Origin: Nephrocerus scutellatus
Lineage: Eukaryota > Arthropoda > Insecta > Diptera > Pipunculidae
DNA length: 64,000 bases
Direction of reading: 5' to 3'
Assembly (NCBI GenBank): GCA_947095585.1
Contig: OX352765.1
Span: 87,876,965 to 87,940,964 of the forward strand
Shown here piece after piece: positions 1 to 11,029 of the stretch. Position numbers and translations under genes: made by a program. The notes under the pieces are model-generated. The model saw nothing but the letters and a program-made list of their open reading frames with translations. It made no database searches and was not told the origin of the DNA. Every line of letters starts with the position of its first letter. Position 1 is the stretch's first letter.

Positions 1-960
1 TTGCATTGCACGGTACGCAAAATGCTTAGGTTCAGTCGCTAGCTTTCATTCCTCATCGAACCGGTCGTTCCGATCGCTACGACAACTGCTTAAGATGGCG
101 CCAGCAGTACTAATAACAGTATTCTTAAGGTGTGTCAATTTCTCTTCTACGCCTGACATCTCACCCCCAGGACTTTATCTCCTCTCCCTAATTTCCTAAC
201 GACCACGCTTTGCTAAGTATTATAAGGGTGCAAATCCTATCGCAAATCCTATCGCGAGTCCGTTCGCTCGACCGTTATTGTTTTTCGTCTCTTCGTTGCG
301 AAGGGCTACTGTGTTCAGTCAAATCTGATGATGCAATCCACGCTTGGAGCAACATACCAACACCATACCAAGTGGTCCGAGTCAACGTTGGCAGATCGGT
401 ACCTTCGTACTGTAATCAGGTTCGGGTTGTAGAGGCGGTCGTTAACCACGTCGGCTATATGGATGCGAGTGGCTCCATCAGGATATATCCTTGTGGATAT
501 TTTTACATGCAAGCCTTGTACTCGCAACGACAAAGTTATCTCTATGACTCGTTGTCCATTGCCTTTAGGTTTCTCGTGTATGCTATGGGTGCCAATGTAC
601 TGCCTGAATGCTGACTCCCTACATATTTTTGCAATCATATCCCCCAGAATGATGTTTACATCATACTGAGGCAGGCATGGACAAGGTACCGACTAGCTGC
701 TGTGCAGCTCAACGTTTATACAGTGAGTGTACGTTCCATGAGCAAATTCTTAAATTTTTTAGCCGTTTTCGTTGCTATGGTACCCGTCGTTCGTCAGTGT
801 ATCCTAGGCTGATTTGTGGTTCCGTAATAAAAAATTTTCTACAGACGAAGTTATTGGCCTCGCGCCCGATCATTCAGCTTTTCCTGTATTGTAGGTAATT
901 TCCGGCGGCCACCACGTGGATGTTTGATCGCTCTTCTACCAGTCAGAGATATTTACGGCC
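1..960 (-). mobile_element. Family A RTE-like non-LTR fragment (endonuclease and linker)
   Basis: Read on the minus strand, 638-315 carries a decayed AP-endonuclease-like segment with GDMIAKICRES (compare GDFNAKIGRE), then GTHSIHE and YPDGATRI, and ends near NVDSDH, the order expected in insect RTE-like elements. Positions 1-180 match the endonuclease-RT linker also present at 6190-6400, 14440-14610 and 27250-27430. Positions 780-960 resemble 9700-9960 in inverse orientation, the upstream part of the endonuclease. There are several frame breaks, so it is dead. It runs off the left edge of the window, so its 3' part may lie outside. Confidence 0.75.
183..236 (+). mobile_element. Very short family F (jockey-like) 3' end nested in a family A copy
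   Basis: About 50 bp ending in ATTATAAGGGTGCAAAT interrupts the family A linker sequence. The same 3'-terminal block occurs at 13300-13320 and 39390-39410 on the plus strand and near 6985-7005 on the minus strand, each time at the end of a jockey-like fragment. The 12-mer CAAATCCTATCG is directly repeated at 231-254 just after it. It is probably a severely 5'-truncated insertion. Confidence 0.45.
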
Positions 961-1014
961 ACCTGCAACTCTGATACATTCGCTGTTATTCTCCCGATTC
1001 TGCTAATTGCTTAA

Positions 1015-1120
1015 CACCATCGTCGACTGCAATGCGATCAATTTGGTTGACGATGTTTTGATCCGCCTTCCCAATTTTTGCACTAAAATCACCAAACACA
1101 ATCTTAGTGTAATATTTGGG
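1015..1120 (-). mobile_element. Non-LTR endonuclease motif fragment
   Basis: A minus-strand frame reads IVFGDFSAKIGK followed by DQNIVNQIDRIAV. This is the endonuclease GDFNAKIG motif followed by an NQIDH-like motif, with the residues between them deleted. A similar compressed arrangement is at 26085-26330. Only about 30 codons are recognisable. Confidence 0.5.
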
Positions 1121-2960
1121 TATTATGCGTAGGTTTTACTGAGAAGTTTGTGGAAATGATTTTTGGCGTTGTCGACTGTTTCTTTTGTAGAGTCATGCGG
1201 GCATATGTTAGTCTGGTTACTGGTTAATTTAGCCTTAAGGCGGATTGTTACGAAGCGTTCGCTCGCTCGCAACCTTAAGACTTATTACCTAATTCTACCC
1301 TTAACAATAAATTGTCATCAAAATAAACGATATTTCTGTTCTCTATAGCATTGACCATAGTATCACAGTTTTGCATCCTTAATTTGCTCGGCCGATTACA
1401 TTGCACTTTATCGTGTTTATAGAAAAATTTAAAGCCTTACTTAAATCTTTCACCTTTGAAATTGATATTTATTTATGAAAAAACTCTCTGGCCTAACAGA
1501 TACCACTCAATAAACAGAATTAATATATTCTGTTAAGTAATAAGTAAATAAATTAATGTTAATTTAATACTTTTCGAATCATATCTGTATCTTCTGTCAC
1601 TGCATCGATCGATTTTAATATAATTTGACTTCATAGCACCAATTTTTTTCTAAATTTCATTATTGTACGCATCATCCAGGTCAATAAGCAATAGATACTT
1701 CATTTGTTTTACCGCCAGAACTCGTCATTGTTGTGCCATTTTCAAAATTGGATTCTTACAGAAATCAGGACGAGAAAAATGTCCAGTCTGTGAGTTTATG
1801 GATAATACAATTATTACATGTCTGCCCTGAAGTTATTGTCCTTCGAAGAACATTCTGTCATCCTGTCTAGAGCTGCTAAAGAGAAGATTTCTCCTCGACG
1901 CTCGACATCGACACATCGCTCATTAATTATTCCACAAGCATTTCGATTTAAATTCCCAGGCACACACATATGCACTTACAGACACAGCCACACAGAGATG
2001 AAGATAGACAGAACTTAGCGAGCAGTTTCGAAATACGAATGGGTTCTGTGCACAACTAGAGGATATAAATCAGATTGAGGATGCAAGAATTCTTCTCCAC
2101 ATTGGATGGAGGTTTTGGTACTATCATCATCATGCTGTTTTCTGTTCACTGTGTTGCTGTTGTACCCTGACTGTACACTGAGATGACGCGCAGTTTATCC
2201 TTAAATCAAATGAAAAATACAACAAGAGGAAGGACTACTTGTTGGTCGTCGCCATCGTAGTCGTAGAAGTCATATCATGCGCTTGATTCGTTCTCGAGTT
2301 TTATTGCTTTTCGATGTTATTTTGATCTTAAAATCGTGTCCGACTGATGCCGCGCTACTATGGTTCCGCATGATATAGTCAAGTGTGGAATTATACCTGC
2401 GTGGAGACGAGCAAGGAAGTGGAAAATTTCTTACGAATTCGCGCTACACTCTATATATTCAAGGACTAAGGACTCTTTCGCCTACCGTCACACATAACCT
2501 TCCATCCGAAGTTCCTTCTTTTACAATTTTCAAGCAATCCCTTTGACATTTCTTCTTGTATTTGTAGGATAAGCACGTACTCAATGGCGAATGGAAGCGA
2601 ATAAGAATCGTTTGTATAGGGTACTCGTTTACCTAAAATGTGATTAGACAGAAGGTAAGGGGAGTTTTGTTTTCCCAAATCTTGTTAGTAAGTCGGTTGC
2701 AAGATATTCCTCTGCGTGCTTATATGAGTATATAGTTCATAAGTGATATGAGTATTATTTTCAAACATTTCTCAAGCATTGAGAAGGAACCCCAAAAACT
2801 CATATAAGTACTCAACTTTTAACCAAAATACTATTGCGCATAAGTTGTATGGAATTTCTTAGCCATTACCGAGGCTAGCTGCGAACAAAGAGAGTTCAAG
2901 TTATCTTCATATTATTTTGAAAATACTCGTAAGTGCAATTAAAACTTTTCTGAAGACTTA
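1121..2960. other. Gene-free AT-rich stretch
   Basis: No reading frame here resembles a known family, and I see no array or inverted repeat. It is probably unique intergenic DNA between the repeats on the left and the first secreted-protein gene. Confidence 0.4.
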
Positions 2961-3000
2961 AGCAATTAAAAAAATAAAAGAACACTGCAAACACCTTGCC

Positions 3001-3006
3001 TTTATT
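3001..3006 (-). terminator. Polyadenylation signal of the first secreted-protein gene
   Basis: AATAAA on the minus strand lies about 33 bp after the TGA stop at 3041-3039, the usual place for a short insect 3' UTR. Confidence 0.6.
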
Positions 3007-3038
3007 TCAGATAAAATGAAAAAGAGAAACAGTGAATC

Positions 3039-4436
3039 TCAAACCTTCGATACCTTCCACTGGCACTCCAATAACTCGGCTTTTTTTCCATTCTTCTTAG
3101 CGAGGACGTAACGATCTCCGTCCTCCATCGTGAAATCAGACACACAAAGATATTTATTGTAACGCAAATTCTTTATAAAAACGTAGTTGTCAATTGGGTA
3201 AATCTTCCATGCAGATTGGGTGCCAAGCCTTCCTCCAGACATAAAAGTTAGCACAACACTATATGGCCATAACATGGCTTGATTCTTTTCGTAAACATAC
3301 ATGTACTCATTCTTTTTGTTTTCACTGACAAATTCAAAAGCGAACTCTTCATACTCATATTGTTTTACAATCCAGCTGGCACGAATTCCCGGTTTTGGAT
3401 AGTCAAGTGATAAAACATAACGACGATTCGGAAGCATTATAATATCGTCCGGGGGCGTGTACATGTACTCCTCATAGCCAACATTGAAAAAGCTCACCTT
3501 ATCAGCGAAGTATACATTTTTTAACGAATGAGGCAACTTGCTGATCGCTTCATCGACGAATGCAATATCCATAACAAAATCTGATAACTGTTTCAGGCGT
3601 TTTAAGCTCTGTGCCATGATTAGATTTGCCTCATCGTTGGAGAGTTGCTTTCGTTTTACTGATAGATTTTTAGCAATATACAGAAGAGCTGCGGCACTTT
3701 GTTTCTTTTGTTCCTCGTTGTATATTAATTCTATAAGCTCTTCAGTTGGAACCTCATTGTAGACTTCATCGATTACCTTGCTAATGACATTGTCAAATAA
3801 CTTATCTTTGGACAACTCATTGAACAGCTTTTGAATGCTGGTGTTCTCCTGATCTCGAGTCGAGTCGAGATCGTGTAAAGCTTTCTTGATGGTTTCTTTG
3901 GCATTCCTTACGATTGCATTACGAACACCAAAATCGCGTACTTTCGTTTTAATGAATTTCATCTCTTGTGATGTTTTATTCCCAATAACATATACAGACA
4001 ACGATCGATAGAGTTCAATTAACTTGTACACATCCATGTCACCATACAAGTTCATTAAATTCCACAATTCTACCAATACGATACAACGAAGCGAGCGTTC
4101 TGATGCTCCTTTACCAAAATCATTTATTACATAAAAATTGTTCGAGTTATTACCAAAAGCAGCTTGAATGATATTTGCAATTGTTCTTGGCGAAGAGACA
4201 CCCATTTGAATGATTTTCTTATCAGCATCAACGAATCTGACAGACTGGATGTCATTGACGATATCGCTCGATGAATAATTGAAATAGCTCCAGTTTGTCG
4301 TTCTGGCCTTGGCATCAGTTGTTGCATTTGGTCTGCAATACGCAACTGATACTGGCTGATATGATTGCTTCTGCTGTGCTTGCAATGATAATGGAACGTT
4401 GGCAATAAAGACCAACAGGAATGTATTCAGCAACAT
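3039..4436 (-). CDS. Secreted protein, helical N-terminal region plus beta-trefoil-like C-terminus, paralogue 1
   Basis: This intronless gene encodes 465 aa and I do not recognise its family. Residues 1-20 (MLLNTFLLVFIANVPLSLQA) are a clear signal peptide, so the product is probably secreted. Residues 60-305 are rich in amphipathic helix (for example KVIDEVYNEVPTEELIELIY). From about 309 there are three similar blocks, VSFFNVGYEEYMY, FEFVSENKKNEYMYV and YVFIKNLRYNKYLCVSD, each followed by a W in W-I/K-V or QW contexts, which suggests a beta-trefoil. Cysteines are C34, C118, C431 and C458. N-glycosylation sequons include NATT and NYSS near the N-terminus. I chose the methionine at 4436 because the paralogue at 16191-17612 shares only that start and because the longer frame crosses the TATA box. 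Insect 30K lipoproteins also pair helices with a trefoil, but that is only a layout analogy. A storage, carbohydrate-binding or salivary role is conjecture. Confidence 0.8.
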   Translation of the reverse strand: MLLNTFLLVFIANVPLSLQAQQKQSYQPVSVAYCRPNATTDAKARTTNWSYFNYSSSDIVNDIQSVRFVDADKKIIQMGVSSPRTIANIIQAAFGNNSNNFYVINDFGKGASERSLRCIVLVELWNLMNLYGDMDVYKLIELYRSLSVYVIGNKTSQEMKFIKTKVRDFGVRNAIVRNAKETIKKALHDLDSTRDQENTSIQKLFNELSKDKLFDNVISKVIDEVYNEVPTEELIELIYNEEQKKQSAAALLYIAKNLSVKRKQLSNDEANLIMAQSLKRLKQLSDFVMDIAFVDEAISKLPHSLKNVYFADKVSFFNVGYEEYMYTPPDDIIMLPNRRYVLSLDYPKPGIRASWIVKQYEYEEFAFEFVSENKKNEYMYVYEKNQAMLWPYSVVLTFMSGGRLGTQSAWKIYPIDNYVFIKNLRYNKYLCVSDFTMEDGDRYVLAKKNGKKAELLECQWKVSKV

Positions 4437-4520
4437 CCTTTGGGTTTGCAGAATCATCACAGACCTTCCTTTAGTAAAATTTAACGCAGAACAAGATTCA
4501 CTCGATGTGTTTGATACTTC

Positions 4521-4557
4521 AGTGAGACGGAGAATGTGATCTGGCAGCGCTTTTATA
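4521..4557 (-). promoter_or_regulatory. Core promoter (TATA box and initiator) of paralogue 1
   Basis: TATAAAAG lies at 4557-4550. About 33 bp downstream, TCTCACT at 4527-4521 resembles an insect initiator, giving a 5' UTR of about 88 nt before the ATG at 4436. The block TATAAAAGCGC-GCCAGATC and the shared ACTGAAGTAT after it recur at 17743-17700 upstream of the paralogue. Conservation with fixed spacing is the main argument. Confidence 0.7.
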
Positions 4558-5024
4558 ATGACTCTCAGGGTACGAACGGAGCCGTGGGCACTAGGTGCGC
4601 CCATATATATTTTATTGTCAATATTCTCTCCCATGATACTTAAATATTTCAAAGTTCTAAGAACACACTTACGTACATTAGTTATCTAAGTTAATAAATT
4701 CATTATACACGTATCTTACAGCACAATCATTGTTTGGCAAAAGGTTACGCAAAAGTGTCACGCTTATCGTGCAATGAGTTGTCTCATGTATGTCATTACG
4801 ATTATAATTAAATTACTTTGTGTCATAAAACCATGCTGTTACTATCCTACGAATATTGTATCAACCGTATAGTTATTTTTTATTACATGTTTATCAAAGA
4901 AGCGGCGATTGCTTATTTATTTTGGTTTCTTTGGTGGTAATTTCTACACAAGCTCACACTCCGCCGCACTTATGACACATAAGCCGCTTTATAGGGCATT
5001 ATAACGAAAGATATTTGTAAGAAC

Positions 5025-5230
5025 ATACGGGCCCGATACGATTTGAAATTATAATAGAAAGTGATATCATCGGAGATTAACATGTGTTCAAAAAAATGGG
5101 AGTGGGTCAAAAATTCCTCACAATATTTGGCCATCCCGCCAGACAACCAGCCACCAGCAACCAGTCCACCGACACACGCTGACGTGATGTCAAAGAAGTA
5201 AAAAAAAAACCACTTTTACGTATCACCCGC
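5025..5230. repeat. Dispersed repeat E, copy 1
   Basis: It begins near GGGCCCGAT, contains an AATAGAAAGTG segment and CACAATATTTGG, and ends in a CCAGCCACC-type stretch. The same order occurs at 61080-61260. There is no coding content, and the family A 3' end starts about 25 bp later. Confidence 0.5.
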
Positions 5231-5254
5231 GGTGCACGAGTTATATCAACGAAG

Positions 5255-6414
5255 CAATCATCATCATCATATTTGGATCTACAACCGGGGTCCGGTCCTG
5301 GCCTCCTGCAAAAAAATCTCTCCACCGGTTCTAATCCTCAGCCAAGATAATCTAGTTTTGAATTCCTAAGATATGGGCGTCCTGGTATATGCTACCTTCC
5401 AGCGTAGGCTTTGCCGGCCACGCTGTCGTATTTGATAAATCCTACCGCAAAGGACTTTCCGAGCAGGATCCTCTTCGCTCATGCGAGCTTGGTATCCTGC
5501 CCACCGGAGCCTTCATCTCTTCACGGTGTCAACATCGCAATGTAGCTCGTGGTTCTCATCATTGTAGAGTCTTCGGAATCGTCCTTCCTTACATAGTACA
5601 TAGGGGGCCAACAATTCTCCGTAAGACTTTTCTATCGAACGCGGCAAAGAAGTCAGAATGCTTTTTACTAAGCACCCAAGTCTCGGATGTATATGTAAGT
5701 ACTGGTATGACCATTGTCTTATACATCAGCAGCTTGGATGTTATGCCTCTTTGCCAGTGTTTTGGGCACCACTTGTTCCTCTCATGCTTGCACTATTATT
5801 TCATGAATTGCTTGGTGTATTGTGGGGCCTTCATTTTAAACAGGTTCGCAGGGATCCCATGTGATCCCAGGGCCTTATTATTTTTGAGCCGAATTAACGG
5901 CCCTGCTAACTTCTTCAGCTAGGCTGGCCATATAGCAACTCATTAAAGTGCTCTTCCCATCGCTCTAAGATCCCTTAGAGATCAGCGATCATCATACTGC
6001 CTTCGCAGTATGTAAAACGCGGTGTATATGTATATGTAGCGCCATACCGTGGATTCTTTGGTAGAACTTCCGGGCCTTGTGCGGTCCTGTACTGTTCTAG
6101 TTCACGGACGAGGTTCTATTTCCAGGCTGCTTTCTTTTGCCGGTGAACTGTTTTTTCGTATCTTCTGAGCTCTTTATATTCATCTTCGCGTGCCCGCGTT
6201 CTATGGAATTGTTGCATTACTCGGTACGCAACATTCTTATGTTCAGTCGCTAACTTACATTTGTCTTATATATACGTTCCGATATCTACGACTACTGCCT
6301 AAGATGAAGTCAGCAATACTAATGACAGCATTCTTAAGGCTTGTCCATTTCTCTTCTACGCCCGACATCTCAGCCCCAGGACCTACTCTCCCTGCATTTC
6401 GGGCGATTCCTATC
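5255..6414 (-). mobile_element. Family A RTE-like element with the RT core deleted
   Basis: The minus-strand 3' end (ATGATGATGATTGC, then the ACAACCGGGGTCC block on the plus strand) matches 13490-13780 and 58974-59260. Positions 5540-5745 continue the 3' region as at 59260-59490. Around 5745-5785 the sequence jumps to the RT N-terminal/linker block that at 26760-27300 precedes the RT. About 0.9 kb of RT, present at 59490-60400, is missing. Positions 6190-6414 match the linker at 27250-27470. The copy is bounded by the SINE-like repeat at about 6430. Confidence 0.75.
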
Positions 6415-6429
6415 GCTATCTATTGTCGC

Positions 6430-6780
6430 TATTGATTCTATAGTTGTCGGTGTCACTGAGATGAATAGTGGTGGTTAGAATGGTACTCGGTGACCGGCTG
6501 GGTTTGGGTGGAGAGGAGATTGCTTCTCCTTCTTCAAATCAGAGAAGGTAGAACAGTACCCGTGTCTTCTATCAATATAAAATTTCCATCTGATTTTTAT
6601 AGTCTCTGTTTTGTCGCAGAGCTAATAAATTCCGGCTGTTTCTAAAACCTATCACATTTTGAATCAAAACCTAAACCGTCAAAAATACTTTTGGTGTTTC
6701 CTGGGATTCTAACTACAAACCCTCTGCTCAGAATTCTACGCACTTAATCACTGAGCCACGGCTGATAAGGTCGTTAGTTA
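6430..6780 (-). mobile_element. Candidate tRNA-derived SINE
   Basis: On the minus strand, 6766-6690 looks like a decayed tRNA. TGGCTCAGTGATTAAG (6758-6743) fits a pol III A box, and AGTTAGAATCC (6714-6704) fits a B box (GGTTCGAATCC) at about 44 bp start to start. A body of about 260 bp with no coding capacity follows, up to the edge of the neighbouring family A copy. The acceptor stem does not pair, so it is not a working tRNA gene. I saw no second full copy in this window, so SINE status is inferred from the boxes. Confidence 0.45.
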
Positions 6781-6944
6781 TCCAAAAGTGTTCCTAAACT
6801 CAGTTGATTCGTCTGGATTGCCCCCAGATCTTCTTTTACTTAAACTGGTATCTCTAATTATTTAACTACGGAATCTCGCCTCTCCAAAAATTTTCAACGG
6901 CACAAGACTGTGCTTAAAAAAGATGCTGGGTAATGTAATGGAAG

Positions 6945-7110
6945 TTTTTTTCTTTTCTTTTTATAATTTGCGCACACGTAAAGGGGTTCGCACCCTTATA
7001 ATGCTCGGCTATATTCTTGGCACAGCGTGGGCGTTATGGAATAGGTGAAGAAAAGAGGAGATGTCTATGAGGTCTTGTCTTGAATGTCTGTGGATCTTAG
7101 TGATGTGGAA
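6945..7110 (-). mobile_element. Family F jockey-like 3' end
   Basis: A minus-strand frame reads QTFKTRPHRHLLFSS, matching LQSFKTEVHRHLIFSS at 13240-13290. The shared terminal block with TATAAGGGTGCG follows. Only the last about 160 bp of the element survive. Confidence 0.6.
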
Positions 7111-7429
7111 AGACAGAGCTTGGCAGGGCATTACATATACGTGTTATACTGCTGAAAAACAAATCCCTGAACTTAACTGTACGTCCGAAGATGGACTTGA
7201 GGGTAAACTGATGATGACGGATCTACCCTTTACATTTAAAAGATTGCAATTTCCAGTAAAACTTGCCTTTTCGATTGCGATCAATACATCATATGGGCCT
7301 TCTATTAAGTACTGCGGAGTCGATTTAAGATCATCCACGGACAACTTGCTTGTTGCTTGCTCTAGGGTGGGTGCAACTAAGAATTTATTTATTCTTGCTC
7401 CTTGAGGTAAAACTAAAAACATAATCAAG

Positions 7430-9055
7430 TTTTGTTTTAAATTATTGCTATAGGTAACTTTTAAAAAAATTGAATTTTATAATTTGAATACTCTAGCCAT
7501 ACATTGAAATACTTAATTTTGTTAATAAAATTACTTAGATTTCAAAGAACATGAAATTATTTTTAGCATGCGCGCTTACATTTGTCAGTTTGTACGTTTA
7601 TCTGTTTGTTTACTCGTATATCTCGGCTTCTCCCAGTTAGAATTTTATGGTAATTGTTTTAAAACAAATTTTTAGTATTCGGCGATGGCGTAATTTTTTT
7701 ATTCATTGGAGTAGGAGATATAAAACTGAGAAAAATACTCAATCAACGCATCAATATAAATTTTTTTAAGTCCAAAAGTATGCAATATGTTATGTGTTTT
7801 TTTCAGTCGATTTCTATATTCGCTTATGAGTGAGAAACTTAAACATTGCATACTACATATTTGGCCTTTACGATAATTCAGTATTTAGACTGAACAACTA
7901 TCCATATATGACGAGCTAGATTTACTATCTTAGATAGATATTATTCTTTTTTCTACCACTGGTTAATGGAAGATCAGGATAAGTAAATACCTTGGCAATG
8001 CCAGGTAATCAGCTAGCATGTAATAAAGATCAGAACAAATCAATGAAAACAATTTACTTAAAGCTTTTCACCGTTTGATAAAGCTTGGGAACTCTAGATA
8101 GTGATTAGGCTGTGTCAAACAATTGTTTTTACTTAAAACTGCAATATCTCAAGCAACAAGAACTGGAAGCGAAAAAAAATGCACCAAAGCGATTGGAGCT
8201 TCTACTCTGAAAAATCGATGAAAATTCTGTTGTCGAAATAATACAATAATGTTGTACTCCGATGAAAATCAACAGACACTAATTGTAGGCTTCTTTCTTT
8301 GGTTGGTGTGGAATTACTACTAGGGCAGACTAAAGATAAAGATTTCTTAAGCATAACTTCAAATTTATTTTGTACACCAATGGTTCCAAGAAAATACTGC
8401 ATTACTTGCTAGCATGATAGCAGTCGAACCGTCGATTTCAAACGTTCCGTGTAACAACAACAAGACTATAAAATCGACAACAACGACCACTGCTAATACC
8501 GATAATGGAGAAGCCACTTCGAATCGCGTGGGTACAGTCGCACTTTTCTATACAATCTCTCTCCTCTGCTAACCGATCAGTCTTGAAACCAAAAGTGCAA
8601 AACTACTTACTTACATTGCAACTAACAATAAAAGAAAAGAAAGGCAATGAACATTTTTAACGTCACTCTTATCTTGTATACATATACGAATTGAAAGTTC
8701 AATTGTTTTTAAATGATAATAATGATGATTGTTCAATTTTATAAAAAAAAATATTGTATGAAATAAGTTGATCCACAAGGTCGACTGTATCCATTGATTT
8801 ACGATTATATAGCTGATAATTATTGGTTGTTTAATTTACTGAACCTTTTTGTTTGTGGTTTACCGAAACTTATTCACCAATACCAACATAGCACAACCAA
8901 TTTACAACTACAACTTTTGAGTCGCTCGACACCAGCTCTTCTGAATAACCTCTTATTTTCTTTTGTGAATCTTGGTTCACCGTTAAGAATGTCATACCAA
9001 AACAGCATTCTCTGACGATGCTTGTTCTATTTGCATTTTTTTTTATGATTTCAAG
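7430..9055. other. Gene-free AT-rich stretch
   Basis: Reading frames are short and unlike any family I know. No tandem or inverted structure stands out. Confidence 0.35.
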
Positions 9056-9059
9056 ATTC

Positions 9060-9400
9060 AAATATTAATAATGGGTGGTTAGAAAGAAGCCTGATAGAAC
9101 TTGAAATTTAAATTCATATCAAATTGTTTTATTCATTCGAAAGATCAATATACGACATTAAAATCTAAAGATGATTTCGGGCATATGCCTACCGCGGTTA
9201 TATTTAGCGAAGCGCAATTTGGACGTCTACTTTGTCAAGCACTGCTGGCACAGTATATGTCACAAAAAGTTAGAACAATGTTTGCCTCCTAGGCGTCAAC
9301 TATTACCGGTTTATAACCACAAACCAGTGATTTCACGTGGGCCCATAGGATTTATAGGAATTATCAAGAGGTGTAAAATCGCATGACTTTAGAGGCCAAT
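9060..9400. repeat. Dispersed repeat H, copy 1
   Basis: It shares scattered blocks in the same order with 29450-29690, for example GTTTTATTC(A/G)TTCG and a GTATGTCACA block (ATATGTCACA here). It may be the end of a DNA transposon, but no transposase motif is convincing. Confidence 0.3.
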
Positions 9401-9689
9401 TGATAGTTGCAGCTTTGCGAGAATATATTAATAATAAATGTAAAACAGTGAGTGCAATATAGTAGCTGGTTCTACAGCTAACCCTCCAATAAGTTCTATC
9501 TAAGCAAAAAAAATATTAAGAAATAAATTCCGACTATCAGGAAGCGGCTGCAGCAGAGTAATTATTTTTAGAAAAATGTAAAACTGCGGTAGAAACCTAA
9601 ACTTTTTACAGTAATGTCTAGAAAGTTCAGTATTTGATATAAAAAGTCTAAACTCGTTGGCGGTCAGCCATCAGCAGAATAGGGGGAAT

Positions 9690-10470
9690 AAGACAAAATG
9701 ATCCCAATTGCAAGTGGCCGTAACTATCTCTGACTGGTAGAAGTGCGATCAAACCTCCACATATTGGCCGACGGTAATTTTTCTCCAATACAGGAAAAGC
9801 TGAATTATTGGTCTAGTCCCTTCAAGTAAGGTTGGCGCGAGGCCAATAACCTCGCCCGTGAAAAACTGATCTTTATTACGGAACCCAAAATCAGCCTCGG
9901 ATACACTGATGAACGACGACAACCACGGCAACGAAACCGTCTAAACGATTTAAAAATTTTATAATGGAAAGACTATACTCTAGGAGTCATGAATGCTAAA
10001 ATAAGTAAGAAGCCAGTATTTAGGTATTACATTTGGTACCCATGGCTTACACGAGATCATTAATGACAAAGGACAACGAGTCACAGAGACAGCAGCAAGC
10101 AATAATTTTGTCGTTGCAAGCACAAGGTTTCCGCGTAATAATTTCCACAAAGGTATCACCTGATGGAGCCACTCGCAACCAGATAGACCACGTGTTGATC
10201 CCGCCGCCACAACCCGGACCTGATGACGGTACAAAGATGCCAACCGAGGTGCCAAGGTAAACTTGTTGGTATGGTGCTCCAAGCGCGTATTGGATCATCA
10301 CGAAAGACTGCATCCGCGTATCAGATTCGAGTCGACATGGCTGCCTTTCGCAACGAAGATACCAGAAACAACTACGGTCAAGCGATATGACTCGCCCTAA
10401 ATGCAGATATAGTACTTCCTGTGGCTGAGTTGTCGGGCGTAGAAGAGAAATGGAAACGCCTTAATATTAC
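9690..10470 (+). mobile_element. Family A endonuclease fragment, plus strand
   Basis: This is the only clear family A copy on the plus strand. Frames read FGTHGLHEIINDKGQRVTET, then a block around SPDGATRNQIDHVLI (interrupted on the minus strand at 27660-27600 by similar sequence), then DSSRHGC and the linker GVEEKWKRLNIT. The frame is broken several times. The sequence stops where the (TTTCA)n array begins, so the array sits at or inside the element. Confidence 0.7.
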
Positions 10471-11010
10471 TCATTCATTCCATTCCATTTCATTTCATTT
10501 CATTTCATTTCATTTCATTTCATTTCATTTCATTTCATTCCATTTCATTTCATTTCATTTCATTTCATTTCATTTCATTTCATTTCATTTCATTTCATTT
10601 CATTTCATTTCATTTCATTTCATTTCATTTCATTTCATTTCATTTCATTTCATTTCATTTCATTTCATTTCATTTCATTTCATTTCATTTCATTTCATTT
10701 CATTTCATTTCATTTCATTTCCTTTCCTTTCCTTTCATTTCATTTCATTTCATTTCATTTCATTTCATTTCATTTCATTTCATTTCATTTCATTTCATTT
10801 CATTTCATTTCATTACATTTCATTTCATTTCATTTCATTTCATTTCATTTCATTTCATTTCATTTCATTTCATTTCATTTCATTTCATTTCATTTCATTT
10901 CATTTCATTTCATTTCATTTCATTTCATTTCATTTCATTTCATTTCATTTCATTTCATTTCATTTCATTTCATTTCATTTCATTTCATTTCATTTCATTT
11001 CATTTCATTT
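10471..11010. repeat. (TTTCA)n pentanucleotide array
   Basis: About 540 bp, roughly 107 copies of TTTCA (TGAAA on the other strand), nearly perfect. It starts with CATTC-type units, has one short run of CCTTT units near 10721-10735 and single variants near 10538 and 10815. A 203-codon open frame through it (FHFIS repeated) is only a by-product of the repeat. Confidence 0.97.
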
Positions 11011-11029
11011 AAGCGTTTTGTTATATCGA

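Noticed and set aside
4437..4652. 72-codon upstream extension of paralogue 1
   Set aside because: It crosses the TATA box and is not conserved with paralogue 2; the signal peptide starts at 4436.
6690..6766. Functional tRNA gene
   Set aside because: A- and B-box-like motifs exist but acceptor and T stems do not pair; kept only as a SINE head.
7061..7428. Overlapping frames of 114 (plus) and 94 (minus) codons
   Set aside because: No family signature, no promoter or signal sequence seen, and each is the shadow of the other.
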